This document shows positions 55,232 to 64,000 of a stretch of DNA of 64,000 nt, piece after piece. The first letter of the stretch is position 1, and each line of letters starts with the position of its first letter. The stretch is from Rhodoplanes serenus (GTDB taxonomy: Bacteria > Pseudomonadota > Alphaproteobacteria > Rhizobiales > Xanthobacteraceae). The position numbers and the translations under genes were made by a program. The notes under the pieces are model-generated. The model was given only the letters and a program-made list of their open reading frames with translations, ran no database searches and was not told the origin of the DNA. Where the stretch lies: the NCBI GenBank assembly GCA_009720755.1, contig WNKV01000005.1, positions 238,800-302,799 of the forward strand, in the 5' to 3' direction.

Positions 55232-55669
55232 TCCGCTTCGCAGGAGATCGGCGGGGGTCTTACCCTCTCCCGTCGGGAGAGGGTCGGCGAGCAGAGCGAG
55301 CCGGGGTGAGGGCCATAAGCATCGAAGGATGGTGTTCGCGCCCCCTCACCCGGATTTCACGCGGGAGCGCGTGAAATCCGACCTCTCCCCGCCTGCGGGC
55401 TAGGGCATGCACACATCTCGGAAAACTGCGGACTTTCGGTGAGGGGCAAACACGCCGGCCGCCCCCTCCGATGTCATCGCCGGGCTCGACCCGGCGATCC
55501 ATCTCTTTGCGATCAATAGATTTTTGGTGAAGGGGATGGATGCGCGGGTCGAGCCCGCGCATGACGCATTTATGCGTGGCACGCGATGTGTGCATGCCCT
55601 AGCGCCTGCGGGGAGAGGTGAACGCCGTGCCGTCCGCCTCACGTCGGCGGCGCCCTCACAGTGCCGCCC
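55232..55669. other. Intergenic repeat cluster downstream of M24 gene
   Basis: 438 bp without a gene, made almost entirely of inverted repeats: ACCCTCTCCC/GGGAGAGGGT with a 3-base loop at 55262-55284; a 12-bp perfect stem (CGGATTTCACGC) with 6-base loop at 55351-55380; and the larger element at 55381-55619. Typical of the repeat-rich intergenic DNA of Hyphomicrobiales. Confidence 0.7.
55381..55619. mobile_element. 239-bp element bounded by ~36-bp inverted repeats (MITE-like)
   Basis: Left end 55381-55417 and right end 55585-55619 are reverse complements apart from a small mismatch: both begin ACCTCTCCCCGC and end CTAGGGCATGCACACATC. Inside are two further palindromes built on CCGGGCTCGACCCGG (near 55480-55496) and CGCGGGTCGAGCCCGCG (near 55543-55560). 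No coding capacity. A homologous stretch recurs at 63830-63896. Size, terminal inverted repeats and lack of ORF suggest a non-autonomous element, but target-site duplications are not evident. Confidence 0.6.
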
Positions 55670-58087
55670 TCACAGGGCCTTCAGCCAGCGGATCGGACGG
55701 CCCGGGGCGATCGCCTGGGCGGCCGCCACGATGGCGTTGGCGTCGATGCCGTAGTGGCGATAGAGGTCCGGCAGCGATCCGGTCTGGCCGAAATGCTCGA
55801 CCCCGAGCGGCCGCGTGCGGTGGCCCGCCACGGCGCCGAGCCAGCCGAGCGTCGCCGGATGCCCGTCCAGCACCGTGACGAGGCCGCAATGCGACGGCAC
55901 CTCGGCCAGCAGCCGCTCGATATGGGAGCGCGCATGCGGAAGGCCGCGCTCGCGCGCCCGGCTCGCCGCCGTCCAGCCGGCATTGAGACGGTCCGCCGAG
56001 GTCACCGCCAAGAGGCCGACGTCGCGGCGGTCCTCTGCCATCAGGCCGACCGCCTGAATCGCCTCCGGCGCGACCGCGCCCGTGTAGGCGACCACCACCT
56101 GGCAGTTGGGGCCGGGCTTCCGCATCCAGTAGGCGCCGTCGATGATGTCCTGGCGCAGCGCCGCCGTCATCGGCCGCTGCGGCTGCTCGATCGGCCGGGT
56201 GGAGAGCCGCAGATAGACCGAGCCGCCGGTCTCGTCGCGCAGCCAGGTGCGCTCGCACGGCTCGCCCTCGCCGTCCCGCTGCACATAGTCGAACGCGAAG
56301 GCCAGGATGGCCGCCACCTCGTCGACGAAGGACGGCTCGAAGGCGGCGAGCCCGTCCTGCGCCAGACCGATCAGCGGCGTGCCGATCGACTGATGCGCCC
56401 CGCCCTCCGGGGCGAGTGTGATGCCCGAGGGCGTCGCCACTAGGATGAAACGGGCGTCCTGATAGCAGGCGTAGTTGAGGGCATCGAGGCCGCGGCAGAT
56501 GAACGGATCGTAGAGGGTGCCGATCGGGAACAGCCGCTCGCCGAACAGCGAATGCGACAGGCCGAATGCCGACAGGAGGATGAACAGGTTCATCTCGGCG
56601 ATGCCGAGCTCGACATGCTGGCCGGTGGGCGAGAACTCCCAGGTCAGCGTCGAGGGGATGCGCTCGCTCTTGAAGGTGTCGACCATCGGCTCGCGGGCGA
56701 ACAGGCCGCGCCGGTTCACCCAGCCGCCCAGATTGGTCGACATGGTGACGTCCGGCGAGGTGGTCACCACCCGGTCCGCGAAGGCCGAGCCCTGCTTGCC
56801 GATGCCGTTCAGGATCAGCCCGAAGCCTTGCTGGGTCGACATCACCGGCTGGATCTCGACCGGCAGCTCGTCCGGCACCGGCACGGTTGCGGCGCGGTAT
56901 CGACGTGGGCCGCCTTGGGCGAAAGGCACCCGGTCGAGGAAGGTCCGCAGCGCCGCCTCCGGCAGGTCGAGACCCTCGAAATGGTCCCACTCGTGGCCCG
57001 GGCGGATGCGCATGGCGGCCCGCAGGGTCTCCATCTGGGCCGCCGTCATCAGGCCCGCATGATTGTCCTTGTGGCCGGCGAGCGGCAGGCCGTGGCCCTT
57101 CACCGTGTAGGCGATGAAGCAGGTCGGGCGGTCGTGATCGACCTTGCCGAAGGCGTCGAGCAGCGTCGGCAGATCGTGGCCGGCCAGGTTGGTCATCAGC
57201 CGGGCCAGCTCGTCGTCGGGCTGCTGATGGAGCCGCTGGCCGAGCGGCCCGAGGCCGGCGAGATCGTCGCCGAAGTCGGCGGCCAGCCGCTTGCGCCACG
57301 CGGCGCCGCCCTGGAAGGTCAACGCCGAATAGAGCTGGTTCGGGCAGGTATCGATCCAGGCGCGCAGCTTGTCGCCGCCGGGCTCGGCGAAGGCGCGCTC
57401 CAGCAGCACGCCGTATTTGAGGATCACCACGTCCCAGCCGAAGGCCCGGAACAGCGCCTCGTAGCGCTCCCACAGGCCCTCGCGCACCACCGCGTCGAGG
57501 CTCTGGCGGTTGTAGTCGATGATCCACCAGCAGTTACGCAGCCCCTGCTTCCAGCCCTCCAGCAGCGCCTCGAAGATGTTGCCCTCGTCCATCTCGGCGT
57601 CGCCGACCAGCGCGATCATCCGGCCCGGCGGCCGGTCGGCCGCGAAGCCGCGGGCCTGCACGTAGTCCTGGACCAGCGAGGCGAACAGCGTCTGGGCGAC
57701 GCCGAGACCGACCGAGCCGGTAGAGAAGTCGACGTCGTCGGTGTCCTTGGTGCGGGACGGGTAGCTCTGGGCGCCCTTGTAGCCGCGGAAGGCGGTGAGC
57801 TTGTCCTGCGTCTGGCGGCCCAGGAGATACTGGATGGCGTGGAAGATCGGGCTCGCATGCGGCTTGACGGCGACGCGGTCCTGCGGCCGCAGGACGTCGA
57901 AGTAGAGCGCCGTCATGATGGTGGAGAGCGACGCCGAGGACGCCTGATGGCCGCCCACCTTCAGCCCGTCGACATTGTCGCGGACATGGTTGGCCTGATG
58001 GATGGTCCAGGCGGCGAGCCACAGCACCTTGCGCTCCAAGGCCGCCAGGATGGTGGTGCTGTCGAGGCGGGTCGGATCGTCGGTCAT
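55670..58087 (-). CDS. Transketolase family protein, AceE-like (homodimeric PDH E1-type)
   Basis: 805 aa thiamine diphosphate enzyme. The ThDP motif is GDAEMDEGNIFEALLEG continuing to WWIIDYNRQSLD; HASPIFHAIQYLLG and GSVGLGVAQTLFASL precede it. The second domain has HVELGIAEMNLFILLSAFG with the catalytic Glu, and ATPSGITLAPEGGAHQSI. Layout follows AceE (pyruvate dehydrogenase E1) more than TktA, but it is shorter than AceE and no E2/E3 gene lies nearby, so the actual reaction is uncertain. AGGACAG is well placed before ATG 58087. Confidence 0.88.
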   Translation of the reverse strand: MTDDPTRLDSTTILAALERKVLWLAAWTIHQANHVRDNVDGLKVGGHQASSASLSTIMTALYFDVLRPQDRVAVKPHASPIFHAIQYLLGRQTQDKLTAFRGYKGAQSYPSRTKDTDDVDFSTGSVGLGVAQTLFASLVQDYVQARGFAADRPPGRMIALVGDAEMDEGNIFEALLEGWKQGLRNCWWIIDYNRQSLDAVVREGLWERYEALFRAFGWDVVILKYGVLLERAFAEPGGDKLRAWIDTCPNQLYSALTFQGGAAWRKRLAADFGDDLAGLGPLGQRLHQQPDDELARLMTNLAGHDLPTLLDAFGKVDHDRPTCFIAYTVKGHGLPLAGHKDNHAGLMTAAQMETLRAAMRIRPGHEWDHFEGLDLPEAALRTFLDRVPFAQGGPRRYRAATVPVPDELPVEIQPVMSTQQGFGLILNGIGKQGSAFADRVVTTSPDVTMSTNLGGWVNRRGLFAREPMVDTFKSERIPSTLTWEFSPTGQHVELGIAEMNLFILLSAFGLSHSLFGERLFPIGTLYDPFICRGLDALNYACYQDARFILVATPSGITLAPEGGAHQSIGTPLIGLAQDGLAAFEPSFVDEVAAILAFAFDYVQRDGEGEPCERTWLRDETGGSVYLRLSTRPIEQPQRPMTAALRQDIIDGAYWMRKPGPNCQVVVAYTGAVAPEAIQAVGLMAEDRRDVGLLAVTSADRLNAGWTAASRARERGLPHARSHIERLLAEVPSHCGLVTVLDGHPATLGWLGAVAGHRTRPLGVEHFGQTGSLPDLYRHYGIDANAIVAAAQAIAPGRPIRWLKAL

Positions 58088-58242
58088 GGCGCTGTCCTGC
58101 GGGGTCGCTGTCGCGCGCGCAGGATACGGCGGTGCAACCGCCGGCTCAAAGCACATTCCCGCATGCCGGCCGGGCGACCGTCGGGCGGCGGGCGCGGCTC
58201 GGCCCGACTGCTCGCGGGCCGCTGGCGGCCGGTGAGCGAAAG

Positions 58243-58704
58243 TCAGTTCGGTTGCTCGCGGGCCGCCTGGATGGCGAAGAACAGATAGGCGGCGATCAGC
58301 CCGACGAGGCCCGCAACGACGATCCAGTGCAACCCGTAGATCAGCGGAAAGAACACCTGGACGACGATCATGGTGACCGAGCCGGTGAGCCACACGACCG
58401 CGCCCCACGGGGTGGCGAGCCACAGGCCGACCGCGGCGACGAGGTCGATCACCGCGAAGAACACCGTGGCGGTCTGCCAGGAGAGGGATTGCGCGTCGAA
58501 CCCCTGATCGGCCGAAACCCCGATGCCGCACACCGCGGACCAGTGATAGAGGCCCTTCAGCATCGCCAGGCCGGCGGTGATGCGCAGGAAGACGACGAGC
58601 CGCCAGGCCCAGCCCTCGCGGTCCGGCCGATAGTCCTCGGCCTGCACGGGGGCGAGCTGCTCGACGGGCTCCCCGGCCGGTGCCGGGCTCGGCAGGCGCT
58701 TCAT
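58243..58704 (-). CDS. DUF6163-like small membrane protein
   Basis: 153 aa with four membrane segments (about 33-50, 80-95, 100-120, 125-147). WAWRLVVFLRITAGLAMLKGLYHW and LTGSVTMIVVQVFFPLIYG are recognisable from a conserved rhizobial family next to hemB. Function unknown. Divergent from hemB. Confidence 0.8.
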   Translation of the reverse strand: MKRLPSPAPAGEPVEQLAPVQAEDYRPDREGWAWRLVVFLRITAGLAMLKGLYHWSAVCGIGVSADQGFDAQSLSWQTATVFFAVIDLVAAVGLWLATPWGAVVWLTGSVTMIVVQVFFPLIYGLHWIVVAGLVGLIAAYLFFAIQAAREQPN

Positions 58705-60038
<1,334 letters not shown>

Positions 60039-60129
60039 AAGGTTCTTGAAGTCGGCTCGCAGCCGGCCTCCCGCTCCGATCACCGCCTGGCCCGCCGTTC
60101 CGGGGCGCGACCGCCGTTCTTCACGACGG

Positions 60130-60192
60130 CGGCGCGCGACAAGACCAGACGTGCAAGACCAGACCAGACGTGGAAGACCAGACGTCGACGTG
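60130..60192. repeat. Short tandem repeats between hemB and membrane protein gene
   Basis: Three imperfect copies of AAGACCAGACGTG lie in about 50 bp (60140-60190), with one internal duplication of ACCAG. Slippage-type repeat in a 176-bp intergenic gap; no function proposed. Confidence 0.5.
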
Positions 60193-60214
60193 ATCGCATG
60201 CGGAGGGGGACACC

Positions 60215-60886
60215 ATGCCGAGCCGCAGTGCCGCGCGTGCAAAGCCCGGGCGCGGGGCCCGGGCGCTGGTGACATCGCTCGCCATCGGGGTCGGCCTGCT
60301 GGCCGCCTGGGTGCTGGTCGCCAACACCATCCTGCGTGAGGCGCCGCCCTCGCGCGACGTCGTCGCCGCCCTGCTGGCGGCCCGCGATGCGGCGCCCGCC
60401 CCGACGCTCGCGATGCTGAGGCCGCCTGCTGTGCCGGACGAGCCGCTCGCCGCGGGCGCGACCCCGCCGGTTCCCGTTGTCTCCGCCGCGCCACCGCCAC
60501 TGCCGCCGACCGACACGCGCACGGGACCCGCAGCCGTGCCGGAGACAGCCGCGCCGGGCACCACCGCCCCGCCCGCGACCATCGTGCTGGCCGCCGCCGA
60601 CGTCCGCGACGCGACCGGCAGCCTCGCGCCACCGTCCCCCGCCGCATCCCCGCCCATGCCGTTCGGCGCCTTGAACGCGCCCGCGGAGCCTCTCGCTGCC
60701 GACTCTCTCACATCCGACGAGGCGGCCGAGGCGCCGCTCGCCGGCGTCGTTCCGCTGCCACGCAAGCGCCCGCCGCCCGTGGCGATCCCGCTGCCGCGGC
60801 CGCGGCCCGAGATCGACCCGGCGGCCACCGCCGCCACCGGCGTCACCCTGACGCCCGTCGACATCGAGAAGCACCAGCCGATGTAG
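60215..60886 (+). CDS. Pro/Ala-rich membrane-anchored hypothetical protein
   Basis: 223 aa. One N-terminal membrane segment (ALVTSLAIGVGLLAAWVLVA), then a long Pro/Ala-rich, probably disordered periplasmic region and a C-terminal motif VPLPRKRPPPVAIPLPRPRPE. The PLPRxRP element occurs in many rhizobial cell-envelope proteins. No domain recognised. GGAGGGGG before ATG 60215. Confidence 0.75.
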   Translation: MPSRSAARAKPGRGARALVTSLAIGVGLLAAWVLVANTILREAPPSRDVVAALLAARDAAPAPTLAMLRPPAVPDEPLAAGATPPVPVVSAAPPPLPPTDTRTGPAAVPETAAPGTTAPPATIVLAAADVRDATGSLAPPSPAASPPMPFGALNAPAEPLAADSLTSDEAAEAPLAGVVPLPRKRPPPVAIPLPRPRPEIDPAATAATGVTLTPVDIEKHQPM

Positions 60887-60919
60887 GCCGGCGCCGGCCC
60901 CGACGGCTCGGCCCGCCGC

Positions 60920-62143
60920 CTACTCGATCGCCTTGGCGGTGGCGATCGGCACCGGGTGCCAGCCCTGATCGGCGCACGCCTGCACGATCTCCCGCGCATG
61001 GGCGCGGTCGCGCGCCTCCACCGTCACGTCGATCTTGGCGCCCTTGGCGGGCACGTCGAGAAACAGCCGATGGTGGTCGACCTCCAGGATGTTGGCGCCG
61101 TGCTCGCCGAGCAGCGTGGCGATGCCGCCGAGCACCCCGGGCCGGTCCGGGATGGTCAGGCGGATCGACACGATCCGCGAGTCGCGCTCCAGCTCGCGCA
61201 CCATGATCGAGGCGAGGATGCGCGGATCGATGTTGCCGCCGCACAGGACGAGGCCGACCCGCTTGCCGCGGAACCGCGCCGGCTCGGCAAGCATGGCGGC
61301 CAGCCCGGCGGCGCCCGCCCCTTCCGCCATGGTCTTCTGGAGCGTCAGATAGGCGTTGACGGCTCGTTCGAGCTGCGCCTCGTCGACCAGCACGATGTCC
61401 GACACCAGCGCCGCGATGATCGGCCGCGTCATCCGCCCGACATTCTTGACCGCAATGCCCTCGGCCAGCGTCGGCCCGCCGATCGGCCGGCCCTCGCCGC
61501 GCACGGCGTTGCGCATCGACGGATAGAGCGCCGCCTCGACGCCGACCACCTCGATGCCGGGCCGCAGGCCGCGCGCCGCCACCGCATTGCCGGCGATCAG
61601 CCCGCCGCCGCCGATCGGGATCACCAGCACGTCGAGATCCGGCACCGCCTCCAGCATCTCCAGCGCGATGGTGCCCTGCCCGGCGACGATCATCGGGTCG
61701 TCGTAGGGATGCACCAGGGTCGACCCCTCCGCCGCGATGATCGCCTCGACCCGCTCCTGCGAGTCGGCGAGCGTCTCGCCATGCAGCACCACCCGGGCGC
61801 CGAACGCCTTGGTGGAGGCCACCTTCACGAACGGGGTCGGCTCCGGCATCACGATGGTGGCCGGAATGCCGAGCCGCTGGGCGTGATAGGCGACCGACTG
61901 GGCGTGGTTGCCGGCCGACATGGTGACGACGCCGCGCCGGCGCGCATCCTCGGGCAGCGCGGCGAGCTTCACATAGGCGCCGCGGTCCTTGAACGAGGCG
62001 GTGACCTGGAGGTTCTCGTACTTCACGAACACCTCGGCGCCGGTGAGCGCGGAGAGCCGCGGCGCCGGCAGCATCGGGGTGGCGATCACCTGCCCCTGGA
62101 GGAGCCGACGGGCAGCCTGGATGTCGTCGAGCGTCACGGTCAC
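60920..62143 (-). CDS. ilvA: Threonine ammonia-lyase
   Basis: 407 aa PLP enzyme converting threonine to 2-oxobutanoate. PLP lysine in ASFKDRGAYVKL, phosphate loop IPIGGGGLIAG, TMSAGNHAQSVAYHA. One ACT-like regulatory domain at the C-terminus (IVSIRLTIPDRPGVLGGIAT) as in TdcB-type/short IlvA. The GTG start at 62143 has GGGAGG upstream, so upstream in-frame ATG codons (62227) are rejected. Confidence 0.94.
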   Translation of the reverse strand: MTVTLDDIQAARRLLQGQVIATPMLPAPRLSALTGAEVFVKYENLQVTASFKDRGAYVKLAALPEDARRRGVVTMSAGNHAQSVAYHAQRLGIPATIVMPEPTPFVKVASTKAFGARVVLHGETLADSQERVEAIIAAEGSTLVHPYDDPMIVAGQGTIALEMLEAVPDLDVLVIPIGGGGLIAGNAVAARGLRPGIEVVGVEAALYPSMRNAVRGEGRPIGGPTLAEGIAVKNVGRMTRPIIAALVSDIVLVDEAQLERAVNAYLTLQKTMAEGAGAAGLAAMLAEPARFRGKRVGLVLCGGNIDPRILASIMVRELERDSRIVSIRLTIPDRPGVLGGIATLLGEHGANILEVDHHRLFLDVPAKGAKIDVTVEARDRAHAREIVQACADQGWHPVPIATAKAIE

Positions 62144-62272
62144 GCGCGCGCCTCCCGCCTCGCGGCGACGGCCGCGACCCGGCCCGTCGCGGCGCCCCCT
62201 CTTGCGGGCGAGGCGGCGCACAGCCATCTCGGATCGCGCGACCCCACCCCACGATCACCGAGGACTGGTTCC

Positions 62273-62812
62273 ATGGCATACGATCCCGAGCGACGGGCCG
62301 ACCCGGTGCCGGCGCCCCCGCTCGATCCCTTCCTCGACCCCGAGCGATTCGAGGGCGTGCTGCCCCGACGGGTGGTCGCGTTCCTGATCGATGTGGTCAT
62401 TCTGTCGGTTCCGGTGATCGCCGCCGCACTTCTCATCGGCATTTTCGGGGTGGTGACCTTGGGGTTCGGCTTCGCGCTGGCCTGGCTGCTCGGTCCGGCC
62501 TCGGTGGTCTGGGCGCTGGTATACTACGGAACGACGCTCGGCGGCCCCGCGTCCGCTACCATCGGCATGCGGGTGATGGATCTCGAGATGCGCACCGCGA
62601 GCGGCGAGCCGCCCTACGTCCTGCTCGGGGCGGTGCATGCGGTTATCTACTGGGTATCGGTCTCGGCCCTCACGCCGCTCGTGCTGCTGGTGTGCTTTTT
62701 CAATCACCGCAGGCGCCTGCTCCATGATATCCTGCTCGGAACCGTGGTGATCAACAACGAGCGGCGTGCCTTGCGCCTGCGGGCGGACGGCGCGGGCTAT
62801 CGAGCGAGATGA
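62273..62812 (+). CDS. RDD family membrane protein
   Basis: 179 aa with three to four membrane segments. [20 protein letters not shown] contains the R-x-x-A-x-x-I-D RDD hallmark; [14 protein letters not shown] and [19 protein letters not shown] follow. Function of most members is unknown; some relate to ion or drug transport. AGGA upstream. Just before bpt, a frequent pairing in Hyphomicrobiales. Confidence 0.9.
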   Translation: MAYDPERRADPVPAPPLDPFLDPERFEGVLPRRVVAFLIDVVILSVPVIAAALLIGIFGVVTLGFGFALAWLLGPASVVWALVYYGTTLGGPASATIGMRVMDLEMRTASGEPPYVLLGAVHAVIYWVSVSALTPLVLLVCFFNHRRRLLHDILLGTVVINNERRALRLRADGAGYRAR

Positions 62813-62981
62813 CCGGCGGACGGAGAGCGGACGCGCGCCCGAAGGCGCATGCGACACGGGTGGGACACGCCGAGCGGCAGCCGGACTCCGCCGCGCGGCC
62901 AGTCCGGCCACGGGAGTTTTCGAGGCGCGGCGCGGCGCCATCCGGCCGGTCGGGCAAGGCCCGAGACGCGGGGTCGGGCGC

Positions 62982-63728
62982 GTGACGCAGCATTCCCGCG
63001 ATACTCCCCAATTCTACCTGACGGCGCCGTCGCCCTGCCCCTACCTGTCGGGGCGCGAGGAGCGGAAGGTCTTCACCCATCTGGTCGGCGAGCGCGCCGG
63101 CGACCTCAACGACCTGCTGACCCATGGCGGCTTCCGCCGCAGCCAGTCGATCGCCTACCGGCCGGCCTGCGAGGGCTGCCGCGGCTGCGTCTCGGTCCGG
63201 GTGCTGGTCGATGCCTTCCGGCCGACCCGCAACATGCGCCGGGTGCTGGAGCGCAACCGCGATCTCGTCGGCGAGATGCGGGTGGCGGTGCCCACCTCGG
63301 AGCAGTACGGCGTCTTCCGCGCCTATCTGGACGCACGCCACCAGGACGGCGGCATGGCCGACATGACGGTGCTCGACTACGCCATGATGATCGAGGACAG
63401 CCACGTCGACACCCGCCTCGTGGAGTATCGTCGCGGCGCCGGGGCGGCCGGCGGCCCCGCCCGACGCGGCGAGCTGGTGGCGGTCAGCCTCACCGACGTG
63501 CTCAAGGACGGGCTGTCGATGGTCTACTCGTTCTTCGAGCCGGACGACGGGGCGCGCTCGCTCGGCACCCTGATGATCCTCGACCACATCGCCCGGGCCC
63601 GCGGCCTGGGCCTGCCCTATGTGTATCTCGGCTACTGGGTCGCCGGCTCGCGCAAGATGGACTACAAGGCGCGCTTCCTCCCGCAGGAGCGCCTCGGCCC
63701 CGAGGGCTGGGACCGGGTCGACCGCTGA
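62982..63728 (+). CDS. bpt: Aspartate/glutamate leucyl-tRNA-protein transferase
   Basis: 248 aa; adds Leu (or Arg) to N-terminal Asp/Glu, feeding the N-degron pathway. N-terminal [20 protein letters not shown], the Cys motif CEGCRGC, and the C-terminal GNAT-like core [21 protein letters not shown] and [18 protein letters not shown] are diagnostic. GTG start at 62982 gives normal family length. Confidence 0.94.
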   Translation: MTQHSRDTPQFYLTAPSPCPYLSGREERKVFTHLVGERAGDLNDLLTHGGFRRSQSIAYRPACEGCRGCVSVRVLVDAFRPTRNMRRVLERNRDLVGEMRVAVPTSEQYGVFRAYLDARHQDGGMADMTVLDYAMMIEDSHVDTRLVEYRRGAGAAGGPARRGELVAVSLTDVLKDGLSMVYSFFEPDDGARSLGTLMILDHIARARGLGLPYVYLGYWVAGSRKMDYKARFLPQERLGPEGWDRVDR

Positions 63729-63829
63729 GCCGTCCGGGCCGCGCCGGGAAAGGCCTCACACCCGCTCGGTCCCGCACAAGCAGGACTCCAGCCTCTTCGC
63801 AACAATCGCTTGCTGCTTGGCCCCTGGGT

Positions 63830-63896
63830 CCCCGCTTGCGGGCTAGGGCATGCACACATCGCGTGCCACGCCTAACAGCGTCATGCGCGGGCTCGA
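63830..63896. repeat. Second copy of the 55-kb inverted-repeat element, truncated
   Basis: Reads CGGGCTAGGGCATGCACACATC then GCGTGCCACGC and TCATGCGCGGGCTCGA, which is the same as the reverse complement of 55545-55605 with few changes. Similarity stops abruptly at 63896, just where the IS481-like end begins, so the copy appears interrupted by that insertion. Confidence 0.7.
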
Positions 63897-64000
63897 TGTT
63901 TGGCCCGGGGACATAGCTGACAGGTGTTCGGGGACATGGCTGACACTGTAGTGGAGGAGCATGGGAGGCTACGAAGGAGGCCTGTCCATGCCGTGGCACG
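63897..64000 (+). mobile_element. Left end of an IS481-family insertion sequence (incomplete)
   Basis: Two near-direct repeats GGGGACATRGCTGACA at 63907-63922 and 63930-63945 are typical of the ends of IS481-family elements I recall, which contain GACATGGCTGACA-like terminal inverted repeats. They are followed by AAGGAGG and the first codons of a transposase at 63988. The element continues beyond the window, so the right end and any target duplication cannot be seen. Confidence 0.7.
63988..64000 (+). CDS. IS481-like transposase, first codons only
   Basis: Only MPWH is visible before the window ends. AAGGAGG at 63974-63980 gives an excellent ribosome binding site seven bases before ATG 63988. 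IS481 transposases in rhizobia commonly begin MPWxE. Family assignment rests on this start plus the adjacent terminal repeats. Confidence 0.6.

Noticed and set aside
60215..60886. TonB-like energy-transducing protein
   Set aside because: N-terminal anchor plus Pro-rich region fit, but there is no C-terminal TonB domain or ExbB/ExbD nearby.

Overview
The window is a high-GC (roughly 70%) alphaproteobacterial chromosome segment. The gene set and order fit the order Hyphomicrobiales (Rhizobiales): dusB-ntrB-ntrC beside a fused ispDF, cinA, a COQ10-type START gene and lipA; metG-tatD-MBL; holB-tmk-PBP5; and hemB beside a short membrane protein, RDD protein, threonine ammonia-lyase and a bacterial arginyl/leucyl-tRNA-protein transferase. 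A Xanthobacteraceae/Nitrobacteraceae/Rhodoplanes-like host is plausible, but I cannot fix the genus from sequence reading alone. Most of the window is ordinary core and metabolic genome. No CRISPR array, rRNA operon or prophage was seen.

Layout. 1-5.1 kb: nitrogen two-component system (ntrC is cut by the left edge), tRNA dihydrouridine synthase, then divergently the isoprenoid enzyme IspDF and a CinA domain. 5.1-9.1 kb: COQ10-like protein and lipoyl synthase, a 1-kb gene-poor stretch carrying G/C-rich interspersed repeats, a CPBP membrane protease and an orphan Imm11-type immunity-like gene. 9.2-16.6 kb: a tight minus-strand run MBL hydrolase, TatD, MetG, HolB, Tmk, PBP5-type carboxypeptidase, RlpA. 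17.3-21.4 kb: small exported proteins, two GNAT acetyltransferases, a deaminase, an AadA-like nucleotidyltransferase and tRNA-Ser(UGA). 21.5-33 kb: lipid catabolism, with a DECR-like SDR, thioesterase, acyl-CoA dehydrogenase, FadN-type multifunctional enzyme, thiolase, MerR regulator, FadD, FadL and an SCP2 protein. A perfect 28-bp palindrome in front of fadL looks like an operator. 33.4-37 kb: small secreted proteins, an Arg/Ser/Thr-rich exported protein and a quinone oxidoreductase.

37.2-42.2 kb: a branched-chain amino acid-type ABC transporter (livGF, substrate-binding protein, livHM). 42.7-48 kb: an F420 reductase-like protein, then a TRAP transporter (P-Q-M) translationally coupled to malonyl-CoA decarboxylase, resembling the malonate (mat) operon of rhizobia but without a malonyl-CoA synthetase. 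48-52 kb: a periplasmic-binding fold protein without signal peptide, a CynX-type MFS permease, GluQ-RS and an orphan membrane-fusion protein. 52-55.2 kb: an IclR regulator, divergent from a TctC/Bug-type binding protein and an M24 hydrolase, with two IclR-like palindromes between them. 55.2-58.1 kb: an inverted-repeat-bounded repeat element and an AceE-like transketolase. 58.2-63.7 kb: DUF6163-like protein, hemB, a Pro/Ala-rich membrane protein, ilvA, RDD and bpt. The right edge holds another copy of the same repeat, interrupted by the left end of what appears to be an IS481-family element.

The most testable leads are the fadL operator with its linked MerR gene, the inverted-repeat element and its IS-interrupted copy, the TRAP-malonate operon lacking MatB, the M24 protein that has lost a metal ligand, the aadA-like resident gene and the orphan Imm11 gene. 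I found no single multi-gene module I would call clearly new.
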